Below are positions 7,950 to 14,744 of a stretch of 59,908 nucleotides of DNA, in pieces; position 1 is the first letter of the stretch, and each line of letters starts with the position of its first letter. Both the position numbers and the translations under genes were made by a program. The notes below the pieces were generated by a model, which was not told where the DNA came from, ran no database searches, and was given only the letters and a program-made list of their open reading frames with translations. Origin of the DNA: a virus; the IMG/VR virus record IMGVR_UViG_3300004805_000007, positions 1 to 59,908 of that record, one strand, 5' to 3'.

Positions 7950-9811
7950 AGACCATGCCATTATTTCCCACCCCTTGCGAGTGGGTTGCCCCAGACACAT
8001 TTCCCAACTTATCCACCGCCAAGGAGATTGCAATTGACCTCGAAACCTGTGACCCAAATATGGAATCTTTTGGACCGGGCTGGCCCAGAAACGATGGTTT
8101 TATTGTTGGTTACGCTGTTGCTGTGGACGGATGGTCCGGCTATTACCCTATTGCCCATCAAGGCGGTGGTAACCTTGACAAATCCCGAGTTGATCGCTGG
8201 ATACAAGAAATCCTCTCCACCTCCGCAACAAAGGTCATGCATAACGCAGCCTATGACACAGGGTGGCTTTACGCCAGCGGATTTACCATCAATGGCCGTA
8301 TCGTGGACACGATGCTTGCAGCGCCACTCATTGACGAAAATCGCTTCAGTTTCTCCCTCAACTCCCTTGGCTACGACTACCTACAAGAGACCAAGTCGGA
8401 AACCGGATTGAAGATGGCCGCAGCCGACTTTGGTGTGCATCCAAAGAAGGAGCTGTGGAAGCTGCCCGCCATGTATGTGGGCGACTACGCCGAGCAAGAT
8501 GCTGCCTTAACTTTAAAACTTTGGCAAGCACTAAAGATAAAGATGAGACAAGAAGAAGTCGAATCTATTTTTGACTTAGAAACTGCTGTGTTCCCTGTGC
8601 TGCTGGATATGACTCGTCGTGGCATCCGCTTTGACAGACATAACTGTGAGATGCTGATGGATAAGCTCAAAAAGCGGGAGAAGGAGCTTTATACGCACAT
8701 GCGCAACCTTGTGGGTAACTCTGTGGATATCTGGACTCCACAAAGCATTGCCTCCGCCTTTGACAAGCTGGGGCTCCCCTACGCCAAGACCGAGGCCGGT
8801 GCGCCGAGCTTTACCAAGAGCTTCTTGGAGTCATGCAGTCACCCTGTTGCCAAGATGATTGTGGAAGCCCGTGAGACCAACAAGACCCATAGCACGTTCC
8901 TACAGCCCTACCTTGAGTTCAGCGCCAAGACAGGCCGCATCCACCCGCACGTCAATCAGATGCGCAGTGATGATGGGGGCACGGTTACAGGACGGCTGTC
9001 CATGGCCAACCCCAACCTCCAGCAAGTACCCGCCCGCCACGAAATCATTGGCCCTATGGTGCGTAACTTGTTCCTGCCGGAAGAGGGGGAGCTTTGGGCA
9101 TCGAATGACTTTAGTTCTCAAGAACCTAGACTGCTGGTCCACTATGCAAGCCTCTTGGATTTGCCCGGGGCCGATGTAATGGTAAACGCCTATAGGGAAA
9201 ACCCTAACACTGACTTTCACCAGATGGTGGCCGACATGGCGGGAATTGGCCGCAAGTCTGCCAAGACAATTGGCTTAGGGTTGATGTACGGTATGGGCAA
9301 GGGCAAGCTGGCCAACCAGTTGGACTTGCACATCAGCGAGGCTGATGAATTGATCACCAAGTTTCACCACAATGTGCCGTTCCTTAAGGGCACGGTCAAT
9401 GCGGTCATGAAGCGCATAGATAGCCCCACGTCCAACGGGAGCATCCGCACGCTGCTGGGCCGCAAGTGTAGGTTCCCTTTGTGGGAACCAATGGAATGGG
9501 GTGTGAACAAGGCGCTGCCGCGAGAGCAGGCAGTCATGGAATACGGGCAACGGATCAAGCGCAGCGGGACTTACAAGGGTCTCAACAGGTTGATACAGGG
9601 GTCGGCTGCGGATCAGGTCAAGTCCGCCATGGTGGCGCTGCACAAAGCGGGGATCAGGAGCATGCTGCAAGTGCATGATGAGCTTGCATTGTCCGTTAAG
9701 AGCAGGGAAGAGGCGCAGGCCGCTGCGCAGATCATGATGGAAGCAGTGAAGCTGGAAGTCCCAAGCCGGTGCGATGTGGAAGTCGGTCCGACTTGGGGAT
9801 CAGCAAAGTAG
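7946..9811 (+). CDS. polA: Family A DNA polymerase with 3'-5' exonuclease domain
   Basis: 621 residues. Exonuclease domain: ExoI AIDLETC (D31, E33), ExoII HNAAYDTGW, ExoIII YAEQDAALT. Polymerase domain: motif A NDFSSQEPRLL (D388), motif B with R436, K440, Y448 and G449, and motif C HDE (577-579). No 5'-nuclease domain, as usual in phage PolA. The residue equivalent to E. coli Pol I Phe762 is Leu444, a variant that has been linked in virioplankton surveys to slower replication or temperate phages. The gene overlaps the helicase by 4 bases and is the last gene of the rightward replication operon. Confidence 0.95.
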   Translation: MKTMPLFPTPCEWVAPDTFPNLSTAKEIAIDLETCDPNMESFGPGWPRNDGFIVGYAVAVDGWSGYYPIAHQGGGNLDKSRVDRWIQEILSTSATKVMHNAAYDTGWLYASGFTINGRIVDTMLAAPLIDENRFSFSLNSLGYDYLQETKSETGLKMAAADFGVHPKKELWKLPAMYVGDYAEQDAALTLKLWQALKIKMRQEEVESIFDLETAVFPVLLDMTRRGIRFDRHNCEMLMDKLKKREKELYTHMRNLVGNSVDIWTPQSIASAFDKLGLPYAKTEAGAPSFTKSFLESCSHPVAKMIVEARETNKTHSTFLQPYLEFSAKTGRIHPHVNQMRSDDGGTVTGRLSMANPNLQQVPARHEIIGPMVRNLFLPEEGELWASNDFSSQEPRLLVHYASLLDLPGADVMVNAYRENPNTDFHQMVADMAGIGRKSAKTIGLGLMYGMGKGKLANQLDLHISEADELITKFHHNVPFLKGTVNAVMKRIDSPTSNGSIRTLLGRKCRFPLWEPMEWGVNKALPREQAVMEYGQRIKRSGTYKGLNRLIQGSAADQVKSAMVALHKAGIRSMLQVHDELALSVKSREEAQAAAQIMMEAVKLEVPSRCDVEVGPTWGSAK

Positions 9812-9813
9812 GT

Positions 9814-9916
9814 TGTTGGTGGCTGGCTTCGAACCCAGCGCGTAACCCTGCATGGGCCTGTTCTTCCCACCGATGCCTCGGCCCACCTTAAGGTGAATTA
9901 GCTGAACTACACCAAC
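9814..9916 (-). ncRNA. tRNA-like structured element (degenerate or unusual tRNA)
   Basis: Read on the minus strand, a perfect 7-bp acceptor-like stem (GTTGGTG, 9916-9910, with CACCAAC, 9821-9815) encloses a D-arm-like TAGTTCAGCTAATTC and a T-arm GCTGG-GTTCGAAG-CCAGC joined directly to the acceptor 3' strand. The discriminator base would be A, followed by ACC rather than CCA. Against a normal tRNA: the T-loop has 8 bases instead of 7, the whole is about 103 bases, and I cannot fold a clean anticodon arm. Two small hairpins (CACC-TTAA-GGTG and CCGA-GGCA-TCGG) fill the middle. It could be a decayed tRNA, a tRNA mimic or chance. Confidence 0.35.
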
Positions 9917-9922
9917 ACGGCT

Positions 9923-9988
9923 GGGGACTGGTTTGTCAGACGATGTGTCTGCTGGTCACCGGCAGCTTTCCCGATAAGACCAATCCCC
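9923..9988. other. Second cloverleaf-like fold in the convergent gap
   Basis: A 66-base segment closed by GGGGATT/AGTCCCC (minus strand, one G-U pair). It contains the perfect hairpin CAGAC-GATGT-GTCTG and a GCTGG-TCA-CCGGC hairpin (one wobble). Another hairpin, CACCCC-TTACG-GGGGTG, lies just beyond, near 10001-10018. No T-run follows any of these, so they are not classic terminators. The segment lies between the convergent ends of polA (9811) and the small-gene operon (10031), where transcription must stop, so a structural role in 3' ends is possible. Confidence 0.3.
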
Positions 9989-10030
9989 ATGCGTGATGGC
10001 CACCCCTTACGGGGGTGAGTCGGCGGTATT

Positions 10031-10219
10031 CTACTTCGCTGTTGGATCAGGCTGCTGCATGTATTTTGCCTGTTGTGCTTGGATGTCGCGGAATTTATTG
10101 ATCACCGCTTCAGCCGTTACCAGCGCTTTATCGTGGGCCCCGTCAAGGCCGTTGGTCTGGCGGTAGGCCTTAGCCAAGTCATCCAGCACTGCGATTACGT
10201 TATCAAAGGTCAATATCAT
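10031..10219 (-). CDS. Hypothetical small protein (last gene of the minus operon)
   Basis: 62 residues, soluble and mostly helical (FDNVIAVLDDLAKAYRQ, then ALVTAEAVINKFRDIQAQQAKYMQQ). No recognisable domain. It is the promoter-distal gene of the leftward small-gene operon, one base after the preceding stop. Confidence 0.55.
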   Translation of the reverse strand: MILTFDNVIAVLDDLAKAYRQTNGLDGAHDKALVTAEAVINKFRDIQAQQAKYMQQPDPTAK

Positions 10220-10220
10220 T

Positions 10221-10466
10221 TTATGGTTTCTCCGTGGGTTTAGGGCAATTCTCGGGGGGTACTACTACGCACCATATAGCGGTCCATTGACCTTTATGTT
10301 CCCTAAAGGAAACCCATCGGTCTATGTATGTATCGGGCATTACTGATAAAGAACGATTGATCGCGGTCCGGTCTTTTTCAGTGCGTTCAGCTATCTCAGC
10401 TGCGGTCAACCCATCAGGATACTTTTGTAGAGCCATCCTTATGGCGTGGTGGTTGGACTTATACAT
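10221..10466 (-). CDS. Small winged-helix-like protein
   Basis: I choose the ATG at 10466 (81 residues, MYKSNHHAIRMAL) because AGAGGTGAC stands just upstream; the longer frame starts inside the upstream gene. The sequence ALQKYPDGLTAAEIAERTEKDRTAINRSLSVM looks like a helix-turn-helix of the winged type, followed by a beta-rich part RWVSFREHKGQWTAIWCVV. A DNA-binding role is plausible from this pattern but not proven. It overlaps the upstream gene by 8 bases. Confidence 0.6.
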   Translation of the reverse strand: MYKSNHHAIRMALQKYPDGLTAAEIAERTEKDRTAINRSLSVMPDTYIDRWVSFREHKGQWTAIWCVVVPPENCPKPTEKP

Positions 10467-10656
10467 TGTCACCTCTAGCACTAAAAACATCAATTATCTC
10501 AGTTGAGATACGCTGTAGCGTGACTGCATCGCCAACATCATGCTTTTCGTTTATACGTAGCAAGCGCTGTATTTCTCTGAGCGCTAACCACGCTTCATCG
10601 GCGTGAATTGCATCAAGCACTTCAGCTTTTTCTTCAAGTTGGATTGTTACTTTCAT
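10459..10656 (-). CDS. Hypothetical small protein
   Basis: 65 residues (MKVTIQLEEKAEVLDAIHADEAWLALREIQRLLR...). The N-terminus looks like a beta strand, the rest helical and amphipathic. No family recognised. It overlaps the upstream gene by 4 bases (ATGA type), and AAGGAGAAAAACAC is its ribosome-binding site. Confidence 0.6.
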   Translation of the reverse strand: MKVTIQLEEKAEVLDAIHADEAWLALREIQRLLRINEKHDVGDAVTLQRISTEIIDVFSARGDNV

Positions 10657-10898
10657 GTGTTTTTCTCCTTAATAAGGGCTTGCAGTGTTTTGCCAAAATT
10701 AATTTGTCCCCACGGCATAGGCGCACCACGGTGAATCTTTACAATATCGTAGTAGACCTGTTCAATCTGACTGTCTGTCAGGTCAACCCACGGGCGCTTT
10801 TCTTCCAAAGGTTTTAACTGCCCAAGCGGCGTGAACATGGGGTCGTTCTTGTCCGTGCTAACGTGGTGGTTAGTGGGGTCGTACCATGCGATAGTCAT
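10653..10898 (-). CDS. Small protein with RPWVDLTDSQI motif
   Basis: Start chosen at 10898 (81 residues, MTIAWYDPTNHHV), with AAAGGAAAAGAA upstream and a 4-base overlap with the preceding gene. Contains EEKRPWVDLTDSQIEQVYYDI and ends ALIKEKNT. The same RPWV-x-LTD core and the same KEKN tail occur in the genes at 11160 and 11384, so these are related accessory proteins. The motif is common in small phage accessory proteins; its function is unknown to me. Confidence 0.65.
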   Translation of the reverse strand: MTIAWYDPTNHHVSTDKNDPMFTPLGQLKPLEEKRPWVDLTDSQIEQVYYDIVKIHRGAPMPWGQINFGKTLQALIKEKNT

Positions 10899-11167
10899 TT
10901 CTTTTCCTTTGCTTCGTATCCCGCTACATAGCCTTCGTAGTGCGCTATCCATGTGCCGTTGTGTACCTTATCGTCCAGCGGCGTTTGCTTTTGTTGCTTG
11001 ATCGCTTCCTTGTGCATTGCTATACGCTTGTTTGCATAAGCCGAAGCGTCAAGGTGTAGTTGGACTCTCTTTATGCTGTTGACCTCATCGTCCTGTGTTC
11101 GTTTCATAGACTCCCCCAACGCTTTAACGTAACGAGCGCCAAGCTGATCGTATTTGTCTTCATCCAT
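10895..11167 (-). CDS. Hypothetical small helical protein
   Basis: 90 residues, charged and helical (YVKALGESMKRTQDDEVNSIKRVQLHLDASAYANKRIAMHK), C-terminus GYVAGYEAKEKK. No family recognised and no membrane segment. It overlaps both neighbours by a few bases. Confidence 0.6.
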   Translation of the reverse strand: MDEDKYDQLGARYVKALGESMKRTQDDEVNSIKRVQLHLDASAYANKRIAMHKEAIKQQKQTPLDDKVHNGTWIAHYEGYVAGYEAKEKK

Positions 11168-11387
11168 TGTTCTTCTCCTTTAGTTTGGCTTCAACTGAGG
11201 CAATAAGTGACTTTAAATCGCCACCATCCCAATCAATCTCATCCCCATCCGTCAGCCCTACCCACGGGCGCGTCTGCGCGTCTATTATTTTGTTTGTCAT
11301 ATCCAAAGCATTCCTCAAGCGGAGCAATTCAAGCTCAATGTCTTTTAGTTTGGCAATGGCATCAAATGTTTTTTCTTGTGAGTTCAT
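11160..11387 (-). CDS. Small protein with RPWVGLTD motif
   Basis: 75 residues. An N-terminal coiled coil (FDAIAKLKDIELELLRLRNAL) is followed by AQTRPWVGLTDGDEIDWDGG and a KLKEKNNG tail. Related to the genes at 10653 and 11384 by motif and tail. Ribosome-binding site AGGAGAAGAACAC. Function unknown. Confidence 0.65.
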   Translation of the reverse strand: MNSQEKTFDAIAKLKDIELELLRLRNALDMTNKIIDAQTRPWVGLTDGDEIDWDGGDLKSLIASVEAKLKEKNNG

Positions 11388-11626
11388 GTGTTCTTCTCCT
11401 TTAGTTTGGATTCAATTTGGTCAAACAGTTTGCGGGTGTAGCCTTTGATAGGCGTGTCGCCCCACGGCCCAACGATTTCTTTTATTTCCTCATCCGTCAG
11501 GCTTACCCACGGGCGCTTATAGACTTGGATGTCATCATCGTCATCTACTTTGCGCTTAGTGTGATGCACAAGGTACATCCCTTCCTCGTCCAGCGCCGCT
11601 GCCTTTTTGCTTTGATAGCCTGTCAT
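11384..11626 (-). CDS. Small protein with RPWVSLTDEEI motif
   Basis: Start chosen at 11626 (80 residues, MTGYQSKKAAAL), overlapping the upstream stop (ATGA) and preceded by AAGGGGAACAAC. Contains DDDDIQVYKRPWVSLTDEEI and ends ESKLKEKNT, like its two relatives in this operon. The Asp-rich stretch before the motif is unique to this copy. Confidence 0.65.
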   Translation of the reverse strand: MTGYQSKKAAALDEEGMYLVHHTKRKVDDDDDIQVYKRPWVSLTDEEIKEIVGPWGDTPIKGYTRKLFDQIESKLKEKNT

Positions 11627-11895
11627 GTTGTTCCCCTTGCGCGAATGGCGGCGGCGCATTGAATTCCTGATTCTGCACCTACTTCTGATTTGGTACTTTC
11701 AAGCCACCATGTAGTATCCTTGCTCCATACATGGCTCTCACACGCCTTTGCACACGCCTCACGCTCATCGGCACGGGCTTTTGCTTCTACCAAGTTAGCA
11801 AACTGCACCCAAGCGTTATCAAGAACCCAGTTGTCCATGCCGCCTTCATGCAGTCCGTTGTCAGCCAGTAGCTGCATTACTTGTTCGTTGTTCAT
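11623..11895 (-). CDS. Small protein with EREACAKAC motif
   Basis: 90 residues. Contains ADEREACAKACESHVW and, near the C-terminus, CAAAIRARG. This Cys-spaced pair is widespread in small phage accessory proteins and recurs here at 12206 (EREACAKVC ... AIRNRG). Possible metal or redox function is speculation. It overlaps both neighbours by 4 bases. Confidence 0.65.
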   Translation of the reverse strand: MNNEQVMQLLADNGLHEGGMDNWVLDNAWVQFANLVEAKARADEREACAKACESHVWSKDTTWWLESTKSEVGAESGIQCAAAIRARGTT

Positions 11896-12209
11896 GTGTT
11901 ACTCCTTGCCTTGTATAGTGGGATAGCGCCATCGTCACCTTTGTTTGCTTCAAACCAAAGACGCAAACCAGTGTCATAGCTAAACCAACCTACGCAGTCT
12001 TGCTCAGCCATTGCATTCACCGCCCTGTCAACACTAGACTGCATCTGCTTTTGCATACCGTCAACAAACCCGCGCTCGTAATCTGGGCCTTGCTTCAATA
12101 CCAAGCCGCCAACAACGTCAATCAGCCTTTTGATTTCAGCCACCAGCGCGGCTGTCGTTTCCATGTCCACCGGAACCATTGCTCCGGGGAATAGCCACTC
12201 TTCTTTCAT
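11892..12209 (-). CDS. Hypothetical small protein with VGWF motif
   Basis: 105 residues. The N-terminal half is helical (AALVAEIKRLIDVVGGLV). The C-terminal part CVGWFSYDTGLRLWFEANKG...AIPLY resembles the VGWF...PLY motif common in small phage accessory proteins. Function unknown. It overlaps both neighbours by 4 bases. Confidence 0.6.
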   Translation of the reverse strand: MKEEWLFPGAMVPVDMETTAALVAEIKRLIDVVGGLVLKQGPDYERGFVDGMQKQMQSSVDRAVNAMAEQDCVGWFSYDTGLRLWFEANKGDDGAIPLYKARSNT

Positions 12210-12496
12210 GCTTGTCCCCTGTTACGGATGGCAACGCCGATTGAATACACATCGTCACGACCGTTGGGCCAGTCATCACACACCTTTGCACACGCCTCAC
12301 GCTCTGCCTCAACAGCGTCATTGATGCGCTTAATCCAAAGCTCTGCACGGGCAAACCCAATCTCACGCTCAATTGAACGTGCAAAGTCCACCACGTTCTG
12401 ATGCTCAAGGCAGATGTGCACAGCATCTACAACTTCGCCATTTTCATAATTGATGGTTTGGTTGCACTTCCAAATTTGTTCTTCAGTTAGTTTCAT
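12206..12496 (-). CDS. Small protein with EREACAKVC motif
   Basis: 96 residues. The N-terminal ~60 residues are not related to other genes here; the C-terminus AEREACAKVCDDWPNG...VAIRNRG repeats the motif of the gene at 11623. This suggests an exchangeable C-terminal module shared by operon members. Function unknown. Confidence 0.65.
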   Translation of the reverse strand: MKLTEEQIWKCNQTINYENGEVVDAVHICLEHQNVVDFARSIEREIGFARAELWIKRINDAVEAEREACAKVCDDWPNGRDDVYSIGVAIRNRGQA

Positions 12497-12732
12497 CTGT
12501 CTTCTCCATCAAAGTTATCAATGTGTGTCTGCAAGTCAACGATGCGGGCTGTTTGGTCGGCAATGATTTTCTCTGTCGCCCTTATCCACTCGTTGGCTGC
12601 TTTTAACTCTGCTGCCATGCGCTGGATAGCATCTTCAGCCAACACTGTTTTCGCATTCCAGTGAGAAGCCCTCCAACTTTTGACCTCCGCTAATGCTTCT
12701 TCAAAGTTATCCGGTAGTCGTGAAAAGGCCAT
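12493..12732 (-). CDS. Hypothetical small coiled-coil protein
   Basis: 79 residues. AAELKAANEWIRATEKIIADQTARIVDLQTHI forms a heptad-like coiled coil. No family recognised. Ribosome-binding site AAGGAGTAAAGC. Confidence 0.6.
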   Translation of the reverse strand: MAFSRLPDNFEEALAEVKSWRASHWNAKTVLAEDAIQRMAAELKAANEWIRATEKIIADQTARIVDLQTHIDNFDGEDR

Positions 12733-12735
12733 GCT

Positions 12736-13038
12736 TTACTCCTTTATGTCGTGGGCGGCTTCAATGGCTCTAGCAAACGCTAAATCAAACTCACCCGTGG
12801 GCGGTGACTTGTTCCACTTCATGCGCTCACGGTCAAGAATCTGTGCAATCTCATGGTCTCTTAGAGGCTTGCGCTGTGTGTCATGCGATGTCTGGTCAAG
12901 CATCACAGCACGGGCTAACGCTTCACACGTTGAGCAGGGCTGCGCCAAAGCCAGCATCTCTTGCACTTGAGTAGTAGAGGGCCACCAGTCTGCGTGATGT
13001 CCGCAAAAGTCTCTGATTGCTTTTTCAGTTTGTGTCAT
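12736..13038 (-). CDS. Hypothetical protein
   Basis: Start chosen at 13038 (100 residues, MTQTEKAIRDFCGHH), after AGAAAGAAAAACAAG; the longer frame begins inside the upstream gene. A CSTC pair lies mid-protein (AQPCSTCEALARAV), and REHEIAQ-like RDHEIAQILDRERMKW follows. No clear zinc partner. Function unknown. Confidence 0.6.
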   Translation of the reverse strand: MTQTEKAIRDFCGHHADWWPSTTQVQEMLALAQPCSTCEALARAVMLDQTSHDTQRKPLRDHEIAQILDRERMKWNKSPPTGEFDLAFARAIEAAHDIKE

Positions 13039-13186
13039 CTTGTTTTTCTTTCTGTGGGAATGTTGACGATAAATAACGCACAGCAGTGTCGCCATCTTTA
13101 AGTAGCACCGTTATCGTTGCGGCCTGCAAGTCACTACCGTATATCAGCATCAGTGCTTCCATGATTCTTTGTGTTTCGTTGTTCAT
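13025..13186 (-). CDS. Hypothetical small protein
   Basis: Start chosen at 13186 (53 residues, MNNETQRIMEALMLIYG), which overlaps the upstream stop as ATGA and follows GGGGGAAGTG. A short helical protein; no family recognised. Confidence 0.55.
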   Translation of the reverse strand: MNNETQRIMEALMLIYGSDLQAATITVLLKDGDTAVRYLSSTFPQKEKQDDTN

Positions 13187-13407
13187 CACTTCCCCCAAAA
13201 CGCAAAAGCAATCATTGCCACACCAGTCGCCACGCACACCAAAGCAATCAAGCCCTTGACGCTGGCAGCAAGATCATCTATTAAGTCAGGCTCAAGCCCA
13301 TTGTTTCGATTCATAAACGCATCGTTGGCTTCTTGAGCGCGTTGCTTGCGTATAGGGCAATCACGCCCTTGTGTACATTCGCCGTTTGCGTTGCAACAGT
13401 TAGTCAT
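13186..13407 (-). CDS. Small membrane protein with Cys motif
   Basis: 73 residues. The N-terminus NCCNANGECTQGRDCPIR carries five cysteines in a pattern (CTQGRDCP) known from small phage membrane proteins. The C-terminal 22 residues (SVKGLIALVCVATGVAMIAF) form one transmembrane helix. Likely an inner-membrane protein with its Cys-rich head on one side. Role unknown. Confidence 0.65.
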   Translation of the reverse strand: MTNCCNANGECTQGRDCPIRKQRAQEANDAFMNRNNGLEPDLIDDLAASVKGLIALVCVATGVAMIAFAFWGK

Positions 13408-13634
13408 TTGGCACGCTCCTTGAGCATGGCCTCTGCCATCTTGTATGCTTCCCTTGCAAGTTCATCGTCGGGCGGTGCGTATTTGCCTGATGTCGCCGCA
13501 TAAGAAAGCAAGCCCCGCAACGCTACCCCCGCAAATTCATCACGCAAAGTTTTGTCCCTTGCAAATCCGCCGGTCTTTACGTGCCAGTCGGTGTATTGTT
13601 TCGCAATCGTTGCATCAATCGTTTCATCTTTCAT
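13404..13634 (-). CDS. Hypothetical small protein
   Basis: 76 residues, helical and charged (ARDKTLRDEFAGVALRGLLSYAAT...DDELAREAYKMAEAMLKERAK). The pattern with FAGVALRGLL is familiar from small phage proteins of unknown function. It overlaps both neighbours by 4 bases. Confidence 0.6.
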   Translation of the reverse strand: MKDETIDATIAKQYTDWHVKTGGFARDKTLRDEFAGVALRGLLSYAATSGKYAPPDDELAREAYKMAEAMLKERAK

Positions 13635-13834
13635 TTATATTCCTCCATGCGGGCGTTAAGCCGCTCAATGCGTTTAAGGTTGTAGTCAACTACGCTTTGC
13701 GCATACTCGACTGCCGTTTCAGCTTGGAGCTTGGCCAAGTGACTTTCAGCAAGCTCCTCCGCTATCATCTCCAAAGGGGAAGGCTTGCGAAATGGCTCTT
13801 TAAATAATTCCCGTAACCCGATCTTTCGCATCAT
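13631..13834 (-). CDS. Hypothetical small coiled-coil protein
   Basis: 67 residues. A basic N-terminus (MMRKIGLRELFKEPFRKP) is followed by a long helix with heptads (MIAEELAESHLAKLQAETA... NLKRIERLNARME). The leader GAGAAAGGATACAAAAT is the operon's standard strong site. Overlaps the stop of the 57-residue gene upstream (ATGA). Confidence 0.6.
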   Translation of the reverse strand: MMRKIGLRELFKEPFRKPSPLEMIAEELAESHLAKLQAETAVEYAQSVVDYNLKRIERLNARMEEYK

Positions 13835-14004
13835 ATTTTGTATCCTTTCTCAATTCCAAGTTTACGTTTTATCCAATATTTAAACGCCTTAAACCAATTG
13901 GAAGAAACATCATCAAGGCGCTGCTGCAAACGTACGTTTTCTATCAAAGCTTCGGTGTGCAACGATGATATTAAGTAGTACGCCTTTGATTCTGCTGGGG
14001 TCAT
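13831..14004 (-). CDS. Short hypothetical gene (57 residues)
   Basis: ATG at 14004 overlaps the stop of the preceding gene as ATGA, and its own TGA overlaps the next ATG at 13834 in the same way. It fills what would otherwise be the only sizeable hole in the operon. The protein (MTPAESKAYYLISSLHTEAL ... WFKAFKYWIKRKLGIEKGYKI) is helical, basic at its end, with aromatic residues that could let it sit on a membrane or nucleic acid. No family recognised. Coupling at both ends makes it very likely real. Confidence 0.65.
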   Translation of the reverse strand: MTPAESKAYYLISSLHTEALIENVRLQQRLDDVSSNWFKAFKYWIKRKLGIEKGYKI

Positions 14005-14354
14005 GACGTGCCCCCTACCGCCATGTCAGGCAACTCCAACTGGTTAGGATTTACAACTGTTGTTTGCCCATTCATTAACTGCTTATCGCGCTTCTTGGCC
14101 TTGATAGCCTCCTTGTTGGCGTGGTAATACTTGCGGGCATACTCACGCTGGCGCTCCAACTTGGCCGCTTTTTCAAAGTCTTCACGCGAATCGTTGGCCT
14201 TCTTGTCAAGAATCAAGGCCTGCAACATCCCTGCATGGACGGCCACTGTGTTTCTAGCCTGTCTCAAAGTGCCTTCAAGAATAGAGAGTCGAGTCTCAAG
14301 GACCTCGACTCGCGCCAATAGGTTGGCATCCTGTTTAAAATTAAAAAAACTCAT
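14001..14354 (-). CDS. Hypothetical coiled-coil protein
   Basis: Start chosen at 14354 (117 residues, MSFFNFKQDANLLARVEVLE), after GGAGAATAGTGAA. Residues 8-50 form a coiled coil (LARVEVLETRLSILEGTLR) and 60-100 a second, strongly basic helix (REYARKYYHANKEAIKAKK). It may bind nucleic acid. No family recognised. Confidence 0.6.
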   Translation of the reverse strand: MSFFNFKQDANLLARVEVLETRLSILEGTLRQARNTVAVHAGMLQALILDKKANDSREDFEKAAKLERQREYARKYYHANKEAIKAKKRDKQLMNGQTTVVNPNQLELPDMAVGGTS

Positions 14355-14443
14355 TTCACTATTCTCCAAGAATCTTTCACGGCATTCGCAAAGGACCATC
14401 CCTTGCGCCTGAACATGAAATACAAACGAACAAAATTACGCAT
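14351..14443 (-). CDS. Micro-gene, 30-residue basic peptide
   Basis: ATG at 14443 has one of the best ribosome-binding sites in the operon (GGAGGAGATTTAGACC). Its TGA overlaps the next ATG (14354) as ATGA, and it overlaps the upstream stop by 8 bases. The peptide (MRNFVRLYFMFRRKGWSFAN plus 10 more) has about eight Arg/Lys and many aromatics, giving an amphipathic basic helix. It fits the operon's coupling pattern exactly, which is the main argument that it is real. Function unknown; a host-protein or membrane inhibitor is speculation. Confidence 0.6.
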   Translation of the reverse strand: MRNFVRLYFMFRRKGWSFANAVKDSWRIVK

Positions 14444-14744
14444 GGTCTAAATCTCCTCCATACTGCTCAGCGCAGCTTTCGCACACGTAGCAGGAATACA
14501 GGTCCACGCCCCACGAATCGCGGATCGTGGACTGCTTATGGTTCATGTAGTGGCATTCGGGACACTCAGTGGCCTCGTAGACCTCCAACTGCTCATCCGT
14601 AGCCTTGACTTCGGGGTACGTACTCTTAAATTCGTCCTTGGCATCAGCCTCGTTGTCAGCAAGAACCAAAACCGAATACGAACCCTCAGGAATTTCCAGC
14701 AATACTATGTACCAAGTCGGGGAAGGGAAGCGGGTATCAGTCAT
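14436..14744 (-). CDS. Hypothetical protein with zinc-ribbon-like cysteines
   Basis: 102 residues. The N-terminal half resembles a small alpha/beta domain (TWYIVLLEIPEGSYSVLVLADNE). The C-terminal half has CPECHYMNH and, after ~20 residues, CYVCESC, which together can form a zinc ribbon. Role unknown; nucleic acid or protein binding is likely for such a fold. Confidence 0.6.
   Translation of the reverse strand: MTDTRFPSPTWYIVLLEIPEGSYSVLVLADNEADAKDEFKSTYPEVKATDEQLEVYEATECPECHYMNHKQSTIRDSWGVDLYSCYVCESCAEQYGGDLDHA

Noticed and set aside
9812-10030. A normal tRNA gene
   Set aside because: Acceptor and T-arm fit, but no anticodon arm could be folded and the length is wrong; kept only as a tRNA-like element.
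10323-10506. Short plus-strand frame in the minus operon
   Set aside because: Antisense to two coupled genes with clear start signals.
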